Source: Neoarius graeffei
Lineage: Eukaryota; Chordata; Actinopteri; Siluriformes; Ariidae
NCBI RefSeq assembly: GCF_027579695.1
Contig: NC_083587.1
Span: 38,187,732 to 38,251,731, forward strand
Reading direction: 5' to 3'
DNA: 64,000 bases
The number at the start of each line of letters is the position of its first letter. Positions within the stretch are counted from its first letter, which is position 1. A program made the translations under genes and the position numbers. Positions 46,002-58,654 of this stretch are shown here, in pieces. The notes beneath the pieces were generated by a model, which saw only the letters and a list, made by a program, of their open reading frames with translations, was not told the DNA's origin and did no database searches.

Positions 46002-47066
46002 TTTATTTAGTCTCTTACAACTGTTAGCATGACAACTTCTCCGTGGGTAGAGCTTGAATAAAGGGCAAGTAGTTCTGCTCTAGGCTTAGGATTAATTCAT
46101 TTGCAGTAACCTGAGTGGCCTAGTAACGACTTTCCCTTCAGCCTGACACTTGGCATATTACTCAAGATGAACAAAGCACCTAATTATCCATAATAATGTA
46201 TCAAACTTATGGAAAATGGCTATAAAAGTTGCAGCCAGTACCTCACTTGAATGAAGTGGACCAATTTTCCTATGCACAGAACACTTCCAATATCCCCTAT
46301 CTTAATACCTTCACTGTGGAGGGTGAAATGGATGACGAACCACAATTGTTCTCCAAAAGGGGAAAAGAAATCGATCAATGCTTGAAGATTGTGTATGAAG
46401 GGTGAGATCAGGCTCAGTAGATGTGGTCGGTAATGCATAGGACAAAGCCAGACTAAGCAGGTGCACAGCTTAGAGGTTCATGTCGCACAAGCAAAACAGT
46501 GAATAACTTGAACTCATAACTCCTGATAACTTTAATCACTGGATATACTGGAGTGGTCTGTAAAGAGGTGGAGGGGGGGGAATAAGCCTGAACAATTACA
46601 GCCCATCACCATGCCATTTGAGATACAATACCAACACTGCTCCATGTGCATTAGTGCAATACTGGCCCTGGTATGGACTGGTGTCAGGCAGAATACAAGT
46701 GTACACATTTTACTTTTTGCCACATTAACACAGGTTTGCATATTTACACAACACTAACTCCTGTGTATATATGTACAGTTATCCTATACAAAAGCATTGA
46801 AGAAACAGCTGAACTGAAGGATGTGTCTAACTGCTGGGTGCAGTTTCAGCTGTGCTGAACAGGAATGGAAACACTGGTGAAACTAGATACTCATCATTCA
46901 CACTGCACCTCTGTTGGGGAAGAAGTTAATAAGAGGTTTCAGTTTTTGCATCTTTTCATGGTTCTTGTTTTAAAGTCCCAGGGAGGTTCCAACAGCTATT
47001 TACAGATTTTTCTTTATAGATGAGCAAGGTGGGAAGGTTGTGGGCCTCAGGTCAGTAATTGATGTG
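46002..47066 (-). other. asap1: Probable ASAP1 3' UTR
   Basis: Noncoding sequence after the ASAP1 stop. An AATAAA on the minus strand (46007-46002) would give a UTR of about 1.05 kb. The extent is inferred only from this hexamer. Confidence 0.4.
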
Positions 47067-47141
47067 TCAGTCAGACAGGATATGAACAAAGGACATGGGG
47101 AAAATGCCTTTTCTCTCTGGTTGTCCTTCTATATGTCCAAT
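47067..47141 (-). CDS. asap1: ASAP1 last coding exon
   Basis: Codes IGHIEGQPERKGIFP and MSFVHILSD and ends at TGA (47069-47067). It finishes the SH3 domain exactly at the known ASAP1 C-terminus. The acceptor is ATCCTCCTCAG. Confidence 0.95.
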   Translation of the reverse strand: MGHIEGQPERKGIFPMSFVHILSD

Positions 47142-50100
47142 CTGAGGAGGATGAAAAAAAGTACATAAGAAAAGCAAGAAAACTTGAGGGGGGGGGGGGA
47201 TCTTCAATACACCACATTACAGTTGAAGTCTGAACAGACTAGCAAGGGGCTGGTTCTTTAAAACACTGTATAGTTCCAGAGAGATAGCAAATACTGCAGA
47301 ATGACTCTGGTCTTAAATTGAATTGCACTGAAATTAATTGAATGCATTTTAATGACTTTTTTTAAGACCAAAAAGATATTGATAATTTAAGACATTCTAC
47401 TCACCCACCACTCTTGATCCTCCTCCCCTGTTACCACAATGACCTCGCCCTCTACAAACGTGAGCTCATCATTATCTGCCTGACAGTCATAGATGGTCTT
47501 TACTCGCCGCAGTTTAATCTTACCCTACATTCAAATAAAGAAGGAAAAAAATTATGCATGCCATACTTCCTACACAGGTATGGCTCTATATACAACATTA
47601 GCTGCCTGTTTCACGAACTTACTGTACTGATTTTCCTTTTCCTCAGAAGTGGTATTGGAGTTTCTGGGCCAGATTTCAGGCTCCAGTTGGTGTCTTCAGT
47701 GGAGTGGGTGAACTGAGGTGATGGTTCAGCTTGTTGATTAGTCACTGGCATATCATCACAGGGCTCAGATTTGTGAGCCATCTCTCCAGGAGGGGGCTTG
47801 TGTGCAGGTTCAGGGACTCCATGTTTGGGGATGGAGAGATCAGAAAGTAGTGGTTTGGGTGGGAAGTCTTTGAGTTGAGGTTTGGGTGGTAGGTCTCCCA
47901 GCTGAGGTTTTGGAGGCAGGTCAAAGAGCTGTGGTTTTGGGGGTAGTTCTCCAGGTTTAGGTGGTAATTCTGAGACCTGGGGTTTAGGATGGAGGTCCCC
48001 TGGCTGGGGTTTATCAGGTAAAGGGACTTTCTGTGGTGTGTCTGACCCTGGAGGAGACTTCTGGAACAGCACTGGCTCTGGAGGCTGGCTGGGTTTGTCC
48101 ACTGGGGGGTGGTGAATTGTTTCTGTCTTACGCAGGACAACTAAGGGCACAAGCAGGAAGCATCAGTTTTTTACCAAATATAACTGCAAAACACCATGAT
48201 CCTTGGCTTGAAATCTTCCAAGTTACAGAAGAAGTAACTTACACTTTTGAGGTAGTGTGGGAAGGACCCTGGGGCCCAGTGTAGCTTTAGTGGTACTTGA
48301 CGCTGTGCTGAAGAACAGTTAAAACAACCCAGCTGAGAGACTGATACAAAATAATTAACAACCAAATGAATGGCTTGTTCCTTATTTAATTCTACAAGAA
48401 ACTTTTAAATTGAGTCACTTACTTGACATGAAATAAACAATAGTAAATATTTATTCTTGTAGAAGCTTATATATGATGTCTAAGAGCTGGTTCTGTTACA
48501 GATCTAATCTTGGAATCAAGGATATGCCTGCTGATCAGAGCCAGTAGCAGGTATTACCAATTATAACTACATAGTATAGCATTTTCATTATATTTAAAAT
48601 TACGTGTGTGTGTTGTGATAAACCTAAAATTAATGCTTTGCTAAGAAAGCAAATTTGAAATGCTAGGAAAAGTCACTCTGTGTAACCATGTTTCCACCTG
48701 TCCACATGGCCATATCTGCTTTGTATGTCTAAACAAATCTGGCGACAGGAAGTTACCGGTACTTCAAAACATTTGAACTAAAACAAACATCTTTATTGTC
48801 TTGTGTGACCTTTCTAATGCAAAGTAACTGTGCTCAGCAGCATGAATGGTTTCATAGGAGCATAGAGCGAAACGGAGCCCAGGAATGATAAGCTTAAAAC
48901 TTCAGTTAAAATTCCTGTTTCTTTAGACAGATTGTTGGAGGATGTTATGGCATCAATGATTTTAATTCTAACCAGATTGCAGCAAAAATGTCATAGATTT
49001 GAACTTAAGGGTGGTTCTATTTTATTAAAGGTAGACTGCCTTTCAGATTTTTCAAGTGTAGGTCATAAAAAGAATTTTCCCTGACACCCAGTAATTTTTA
49101 TTTAGTGGACCAAAAGCTTCCAATTAAAAAAAAAAAAGAACAATTAATGAATTTAGGGCCATGTGGCCCTAAATTCTCTGCTATTTTTTCCTGCTTCACC
49201 ATGACCCAATTCAAGATACTACATCATACATCACGTGGTGGGCTTTCCCCGTTCGCTCAAGGCATTGTGGGATACAAATTTGAAACCGGAGAGAAAAATG
49301 GAAGACATGAGTGTACGAATGAAACATGAAAGACCGACTACAGTAATGGAAAGCGAGAAGAAAAGACGTTATGTTGTGTTGCGAAGGAAAGGAAACACAG
49401 GACCAAGCTAATAATAAATATCGGCAGTCAGCGAGCACCTCGGTGTGATCAGCTGTTCATTTAGCAACAGAATGATGTAACTGTCAGTGTACTGTCAAAG
49501 GTAAACCTGTAGATGGCGGTAATGCAACACTGTGGATGTCAGCTGCTGTAAAACCCTAAAGATGAAAACAACAACGACTCAGGTATGGCAGATTCTACCA
49601 TAACAGAGGCCAGTTACTGTAAGTCCCATCTCCTTAAATTGCTGAATTGATTATTTTGATCATTCTATTAAGTTTTTCTAGTAGCATTTGGGGTCTTGGA
49701 CATTCACAGTAAATTTTAGGACAGTAGTCCTGGTAACTAATTAATAAAAGCCTGACATGACAGACATGCTAAATGACAATAGAAACACATCGGTTTCTAT
49801 CATCAAAATCTGACAGACAAACTAACGTCTACCATAATATTCTGACAGACACTCTAGATGACAATAGCAACAAAACTGTTTCTTACATTTTTAATCTGAC
49901 AAATTTAGTAATAATATTAAATACCTCATCACTAGAACCAAATAATAAAATAAAATATTGAAATATAAAAGATAAAGTTTATTTTCAAAATTGAAATATC
50001 AACAATAATTGTCAGAACAGTGACGATAGACACGACTGTGTCACTTTCGCGGGGAAATAACACATTGAAATGGCCTGTCGGCTGAAAGGGTCACAAGTGG

Positions 50101-53100
50101 CTCTGATTTATCTCAACTTACGATAGTTTTCCTCCAGAAAAATTTAAATATGAATGCACAAATATATTCTCAATGTTTCTATCGTCAAAAATTTCTATCG
50201 TCAGGATAGCTGACTGAAAATCTTACCTTGATTTATTTAATGAAATCTAGCTGTCAGAACTTCAAGTCTTGCCCGGAAGTAAATGTCTGCTGTCACAAAA
50301 ATCATGCGCAGTAGAATTTCCTCTTTGCGTCAGTCAACATGTGCATGGTGAGGGCTTGAATTTTGCTATCGTCAGGTGCATTTGACTGACAGACTGACGA
50401 TAGCATTTTTTAAAAATAACTGTGGGCTTCTCGTCATGAACGAAATAGTTTTTTCGCTGTTAATCTATTTCAACTCTATCTGTTGACACCCAAAAATTAT
50501 AAAGCCTACTTCCACACGATAACTACCAAAGATCCACAATGGCTGAGTCTATCGTCAGGTCATCTGACAGAAATTCACTGACGATAGCAACAGGGATAAT
50601 GAAAGTGATTTTTAAAATGGGAGTTATGTCTGTCAGATATGTCAAAGAAATAGAACTTTATTCTTTAAAAATCTTTTATTGATATACTCAGTGTATTTTT
50701 AAATGACATGTGCTGTTTTAGAAGACCAAATACCATATTTTCAATCTTGAAAATATTACCTCACTGAAAAAAGGACAAGAAAAATTTCTTATTTTGTGGG
50801 CAAGTGGTTAATGGATCCAGTTACGGTAGAATCTGCCGTATGCATGCGTATGCGCTCACAGACTTCCTCTGTCTGCTCGACTGCGCGAAGTGAGCACTTT
50901 CATGCACGTTATTTGCTCGGGAATCCCCCCAAATTAAATAATTTCCCAACCACAGAATGGCCTGATATTTTGTGAGATATTACAGGAATAAACATACATC
51001 ACAATGACCAAATTTCAGAGGGAACTAAATTTCACCAATTTTATGAAATCGAAAGGCCGTCTAGCTTTAACGTACATTAATGTAACTTGAACTAAATGGC
51101 ATAATTCAACTCAGAAACATTTTGACTGAGGCCTTAAATCACTTGTATAGTTTATTTACCTCTGTTGTTGGAGTATGCCTTCAAACCGGTTTGTTATGGG
51201 AGACATTTTATTGATTGGAGGTGGTGTGGAGTCACTTCCTAAAGTACAAGGTACATAATAATAATAAATACATGCTTTAGTTTCACTCATCTCAAACTTC
51301 TGCCACTCAAGCAAACACAACAGAACATCACAAAGTTAAAAGGCCTGGTTTATACTTCTGCAGTGATGCGCATTTGCACATTTGTATCACAAGGCGCAGA
51401 CACACACGGACACTCCAGCTTGCTTTCCTCTAGAAAGTTAACTGTATATACGGTGCTCTGTGTCAACTGGCCTCCAAGTGACTGATGACTGGTGGGTGGT
51501 GCTGCCTGTCTGTCTGTGTACTCAAATGTGCCAGTTCCTTCAGGTTTAAAGGTTTCAGACTTTGTTTCAAATCCATATGAAAAGTAAACAATACAATTTC
51601 TCCCACATTTCATCTCTCTTATGTAAACTGAAGACGCTTTTTTTTTTGAAAGTCTACAAATTTTATATAGAACCGACTGAGACAAGCGGTTGAAATACAC
51701 CTTGTAAAAAGTTTAGACTGACTCTCACTATTAGTTTCTCAGGCCTGTGTTTTACAACGCCAATTCCAAAAAAGTTGGGACGCTTGTGTAAACTGTAAAT
51801 AAAAACAATGCAATAATTTGCAAATCATGGAAACCCTATATCTCTTTGAAGATCGTACAAGAGACAACATATCAAATATTGAAAGTGAGAAATTTTATTG
51901 CTTTTTGAAAAATATATGCTCATTTTGAATCTGATATCAGCAACATGTTTCAAAAAAGTTGGGACGGGTATGTTTACCACTGTGTTGCATCACGTCTACT
52001 TTTAATAACACTCTGTAAACGTTTAGGAACTGAGGAGACCAATTGCTGTAGTTTTGTTGTTCCATTCTTGCCTAATATACAGTTTCAGTTGCTCAACAGT
52101 TTGGGGTCTCCTTTGTCGTATTCTTCGCTTCATAATCTGCCAAATGTTTTAAATGGGAGACAGGTCTGGACTGCAGGCAGGCCAGTTTAGCACCCAGACT
52201 CTCTTCCTACAGAGACATGCAGTTTTAATACGTCCAGAAAGCGGTTTGGCATCGTCTTGCTGAAAGAAGGAGGGCCTTTCCTGAAAAAGATTTTGTCTGG
52301 ATGGCAGCATATTGCTCTGAAACATGTAAAAATCATTTGGCATTAATGATCCCTTCCCAGATGTACAAACTACCCATGTCATATGCACTAATGCAGATGC
52401 TGGCTTTTGAACTGTGCACTGATAACAAGCCGGATGGTCCGTCTCCTCTTTAGCCTGGAGGACATGGTGTCCATGATTTCCAAAAAGAATTTCTAATTTT
52501 GATGCATCAGACCTCAGGAAAGTTTTCCACTTCACCTCAGTCCATCATAAAAGAGCTCAGGCCCAGAGAAGGTGGCAGTGTTTCTGGATATTGTTTATAT
52601 ATGATTTAACTTACATTGTGGATGCAGTAAGGAACTGTCTTCACAGACAATGGTTTTCTGAAGTGTCCATGAGCCCATACAGTGATTTCCATTACAGACA
52701 CGTGTCTACTTTTAATGCAGTGTCGCCTGAGGGCCTGAAGATCACAGGCATCCAATGTCAATTTTCATCCTTGTCTCTTGCGTACAGAGATTTCTCCAGA
52801 TTCTCAGAGTCTTTTAATGATATTATGTACCAAAAATGATCCCCAAATTCTTTGCAATTGTACATTGAGGAACGTTATTCTTAAATTGTTGCACTGTTTG
52901 CCCACGTAGTCTTTCACAGAGCGGTGAACCCCTCCCCATCTTTACTTCCGAGAGACTCTGCCTCTCTGGGATGCTCTTTTTATACCCAATCATGTTACTG
53001 ATCTGTTGCCAAGAAACCTAATTCAGTTTTTTTTCTTTGCGCATTACACATTTTTGTTTTTAGTCTTTTGCTGCCCTGTCCCAACTTTTCTGAACCATGT

Positions 53101-56100
53101 TGCTGACCTCAAATTCAAAATGAGCCTATTTTTTCAAAAAATAAAATTTCTCAGTTTCAACATTTGATAGGTTGTCTTTGTACTATTTTCAATGAAATAT
53201 AGGGTTTCCATGATTTGCAAATCTTCATGTTCTGGGGTTTTTTGTTTGTTTGTTTTTTTTACACACAGTGTCCCAACTTTTTTTGGAATTGGGGTTGTAT
53301 GTCAGTCATACACCAATATGATCACATCATTTTCTAAATGGATTAATTTTCAGAAAACTGCGATCATGATATTGTGCCATGTGCAGGGGTTTAAATGGAC
53401 CTTAAAAGGTGATGGAACTCTGACATAAATCAGGGAGAAGGCTGCAGATTTAATTTGATATCCACACACACACACAAAATATATTACAGAATTGTTAAAA
53501 AATTAAAAATCTCAGAGCAGCAGGACAAGCTCAATATCTGTGACTGAGGAGAGTCGGGTCAGGGGTCCTGCTGTAAATCCACTGGGACACATCAATTGGA
53601 ATAGCATGGAAAGCAAATTCAGCACTGAGATACAGGTTTTATATTTCAATTAATTCACTTGGCTAGCACTTTTTTGTACCTCTAGCATAAAATCTATGGT
53701 TTACGAGATCAGATTATGGACTATGGAGGGTAGTTAGCAAACCTAATCACTAGGCCACAGAACAACAAATTTGGACATGGTGTCTCAATTAAGATAGAAC
53801 TGATCAATAAAAATGCTCATGTATACTCCTCGTTAGAATAGCGGGCAATTCGAATTAAATTTCTAGCTAATTGACAGTTGACTGGATAATGATGGTGGAT
53901 AATGATTTTAATAATCTTTTAAATAGAACAGCAGCCATGCAAATATTGTGTGTTTGAGTGCATTTCATAGCTGCATGTGCATTTTGCACAGGTATGCTTG
54001 AGTCACAATGCAGTCCTTGTGGAATCAAAGACTAAGAATTATGGTTTCAGATCTGAACATATTTAAAATAACTTTGAGGTTGAATTGGCCTCAGACTAAT
54101 ATTTTGAGGCAGATGCAACATTTGGTGAAGACAGAGAACTTGCACATGGGGGGGAAAAGGAGGAAAAACATGGATTAAACAATTATTTCTTGTGCAGTTT
54201 AACCCCGAGATGTGTGAACAATAAAGTGCAAGGCTTTATGCTGGCTGCTATCATTACAACGGTCAACTTAATCTTGAACACTATTAAATTTGAACACTTT
54301 TACATGAAGTGCATCTGTACATGAACCACCTGATACTGCTTTAATACAGACAAGTAAAAATGCTTCAGTAATGTCTTCAGTGAGAACTGATTTGGTTTAT
54401 ATTTGACTGTGCAAGGCCCCCCCCCAAGCATTTTTCAAAGTAAAGTTACACCCATGTTGTCATTTTTATTAATCCAAGAGTGAAAACACAGAACTCTCCT
54501 TTATGATTATTTTTGAAATTTTTGTCAATCCTCACGTGGTTCCTGTGACACCGCCCCAGCGGACATGTTCACGTTATGTGCAAGCATCACCGCATGATGC
54601 ATGACGTACTCGGATACGCAACTGCAGAAGTATAATTCAGTCCTAAAGCTTCGGGAATTTCAGAACCAGGCAATGCCCAATGATCCAAGACACATCATCT
54701 CCTAATTTTCCAAATTAAGCTTTATACAACGGATATAAAAATAGCAGGTTTTTGTGATGTTAAAAAAAAAATTCAAAGATAAAATGAAAGATAAATCATG
54801 TCAGATCTTTTTCCACCATTAACGCAATATAGCAACCAAGAAAACTCAAGTGAAAAACAAGCGGAATTTTTATTTTGATTTAGTCATTTAGGGGGTGTTG
54901 GACTGAAAAATAAAATAAAATAAGCTGGCTGCATGTGTGCAGACCCTTTTATAACGGGGCATGTCACTGTGCTCAGAAATAACCAAAATCACATTCAAAC
55001 CCATGTTCAAATCTAATGATCATACTGTCATCACTGAAATAATCCTGACTAATGGAAAATAAAGATCAGCTGTGAAGATTTTCTTGAAATCTTGCTTTTC
55101 ATCCAACTGCTGATGCCATGGTCCATAAAGAGCTCACAAAGCACATGCAGTATCTCACTGTCATAAAGTATCGATCAGGAGAGAAGTTCCACATCATCAG
55201 ATGTACCATGGAACAATCATTATCTAATAAAGAAAATGGGGCACCACAGTGGCATTATATCCCTCCAAAACTGACGAAAGGACAAGACAAAAACCTTTCA
55301 GGGAGGCTGCCAAAAGACCAACAGCACCATTAAAGGAATCTGGCTGCAGCAGTATATGGGCAAGTACTGCTCACTTCCTGCATGTCACAATAATATCTCA
55401 TTCTTCACATCTCTGGGCTTTGGTTTAGGGTGGCTAGGCCCACCTCAACAAATAAGTAAGTAAGTAAGTAAGTAAGTAAATAAATAAATAAATAATATCC
55501 AAGTCTACCTAAATCACTTCAAGCCATGTGACGGAAAATGTTATTCTATTATAAAATTTAAAAGAAAGCCAATAATACCATCCCCATAGTGAATCACGGT
55601 GGTGGCAGCATGCTGTGGGGCTGCTTCTACACATTCTATACATAAATATCAGGAAATGAATGCTGAAATTTTGATCAATCATCTTGTATCTATCATTTGA
55701 TCTCAAACTCCAGTGTCTTCAGTGCAAAAATAATCCTGGACAATTTATCTTGGCTTAATTTTATTTTATACATCACAAAAACCTGCAATTTTAATAGGGG
55801 TATATAGACTTATTTATTTTCCAATTTAAAGTCCATATTTTGTGTTTTGTTTTTTAAACCTAAAGACTATGACCAGGCTTGCCTTTGGCAGTTACATAAA
55901 AATCATCATGCAAAGTGCTGAAAGTGGAATCAGCAGAGGAGTCAGGTGAAAACTAGGATTGTTAGTCTGAGCTTTCCATTAGCAGTGTTGGGCCTTGAAA
56001 GAGTTAGTCATTCAAATAACACTCCAGTTACATGAGCATGTGAACCTTCCGATTAACACTTGCTATCTTTTGTGTCTAATGTTTACTGACACACAGTACT

Positions 56101-58598
56101 ATATGTAGCTGAGAGTATTATAACCATATATAACTTAAAAACCAAACATTACATTACTAAACACACATACACACACACACACACACACAATATATATACA
56201 GTGGTGCTTGAAAGTTTGTGAACCCTTTAGAATTTTCTATATTTCTGCATAAATATGACCTAAAACATCATCAGATTTTCACAAAAGTCCTAAAAGTAGA
56301 TAAAGAGAACCCAGTTAAACAAATGAGACAAAAATATTATACGTGGTAATTTATTTATTGAGGAAAATGATCCATGATTACATATCTGTGAGTGGCAAAA
56401 GTATATGAACCTTTGCTTTCAGTATCTGGTGTGACCCCCTTGTGCAGCAATAACTGCAACTAAACATTTCCGGTAACTGTTGATCAGTCCTGCACACCGG
56501 CTTGGATGAATTTTAGCCCATTCCTCCATACAAAACAGCTTCAACTCTGGGATGTTGCTGGGTTTCCTCACATGAACTGCTCGCTTCAGGTCCTTCCACA
56601 ACATTTTGATTGGATTAAGGTCAGGACTTTGACTTGGCCATTCCAAAGCATTAACTTTATTCTTATTTAACCATTCTTTGGTAGAACGACTTGTGTGCTT
56701 AGGGTCGTTGTCTTGCTGCATGACCCACCTTCTCTTGAGATTCAGTTCATGGAGAGATGTCCTGACATTTTCCTTTAGAATTCGCTGGTATAATTCAGAA
56801 TTCATTGTTCCAACGATGATAGCAAGCTGTCCTGGCCCAGATGCAGCAAAACAGTTCCAAACCATGATACTACCACCACCGTGTTTCACAGATGGAATAA
56901 GGTTCTTATACTGGAATGCAATGTTTTCCTTTCTCCAAACATAACACTTCTCATTTAAACCAAAAAGTTCTATTTTGGTCTCATCCATCCACAAAACATT
57001 TTTCCAATAGCCTTCTGGCTTGTCCACGTGATCTTTAGCAAACTGCACACGAGCAGCAATGTTCTTTTGGAGAGCAGCGGCTTTCTCCTTGCAACCCTGC
57101 CATGCACACCATTGTTGTTCAGTGTTCTCCTGATGGTGGACTCATGAACATTAACATTAGCCAATGTGAGAGAGGCCTTCAGTTGCTTAGAAGTTACCCT
57201 GGGGTCCGTTGCGACCTCGCCGACTATTACACGTTTTGCTCTTGGAGTGATCTTTGTTGGTTGACCACTCCTGGGGAGGGTAACAATGGTCTTGAATTTC
57301 CTCCATTTGTACACAATCTGTCTGACTGTGGATTGGTGGAGTCCAAACTCTTTAGAGATGGTTTTGTAACCTTTTCCAGCCTGATGAGCATCAACAACAC
57401 TTTTTCTGAGGTCCTCAGAAATCTTCTTTGTTCATGCCATGATACACTTCCACAAGCATGTGTTGTGAAGATCAGACTTTGATAGATCCCTGTTCTTGAA
57501 ATAAAACAGGGTGCCGACTCACACCTGACTGTCATCCCATTGATTGAAAACACCTGACTCGAATTTCACCTTCAAATTAACTGCTAATCCTAGAGGTTCA
57601 CATACTTTTGCCACTCACAGATATGTAATATTGGATCATTTTCCTCAATAAATAATGACCAAGTATAATATTTTTGTCTCATTTGTTTAACTGAGTTCTA
57701 TTTATCTACTTTTAGGACTTGTGAAAATCTGATGATGTTTTAGGTCATATTTATGCAGAAATATAGAAAATTCTAAAGGGTTCACAAACTTTCAAGCACC
57801 ACTGTATTCTATATCTCCATCTACATTCACTGGATATGAGCAATCGCATGCTCTAATTGGCGACCCTATACTCTTCTACTAAGCGATCAGCTCATACACA
57901 GTAAGCAGAGAAAAACAAACTGGAGGAGCATGTTGCTGAACTAACTGAGGACGAAATAAAAACTCTACTCAAAAACAAAACCCCCAAAAATACAAAAAAT
58001 AAAATGAATGTTTTCAATGGTAAGAACATATCTTTTTATTTTGAATTATTATTACAGCATTTTTCACAAATTGCGACTGTCATTTCACCGGTTTGTTTCC
58101 ATTCTTCATCTTTAAGCATTAAAATTTGTTGAATTATTTTTTAGACTAGTTCAAAAGCTCAACGAAGTTTGAAAATTATATAACTGAAATACCCAAGAAA
58201 GAATTAAAATGTCTAAATCTATTCTATACCTCGGCATGACAGCAAGATGACACTTTCTACAAAAATACAACACTACAATGTTGTACCCAAAAACAAACAA
58301 ACAAACAAACAAACAAAAAACCCTATCGTGCAGCCATCGATAAGTTTTTAAGAAGTCCGCCTAAGCAGAAATTATTTTATCAGATGTTTTGTATAAAGTT
58401 TTAATCAAATTAAAAATAAAACAAACAAAAAAGCTCCGTTTCTCAAAATCCAGTGAATGTAGACAGAATAAAAAAATTATTCCACTCAATCTTGTACATG
58501 GCTTATTAGCCGACTTGGTGCTACGTGCCTCGTCGGCTATCAGCACATATACGACTCAATTTCATGGAATAACTTAAATATAAAATTATATTATATTT

Positions 58599-58654
<56 letters not shown>

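Larger units (their letters stand above)
51342..54645. mobile_element. Element with GGCCTGGTTTATACTTCTGC ends, interrupted by a mariner-type element
   Basis: The left end AGGCCTGGTTTATACTTCTG is mirrored at 54624-54645 (GCAGAAGTATAATTCAGTCC, inverted). Subterminal GCGCAGAC and ACGCAACTGC blocks follow. The mariner-type copy at 51755 accounts for about half its length. The duplication is unclear. Confidence 0.55.

Noticed and set aside
47742-48140. Alternative minus-strand frame in the ASAP1 repeat exon
   Set aside because: Frame-shifted shadow of the PPKPQ-repeat frame; only the other frame continues through the splice sites into the SH3 domain.
48033-48284. Plus-strand frame opposite ASAP1 exons
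   Set aside because: Antisense of a proline-rich coding exon; no domain recognised.
57102-57482. Plus-strand frame of 126 codons
   Set aside because: Antisense of the minus-strand Tc1 transposase.
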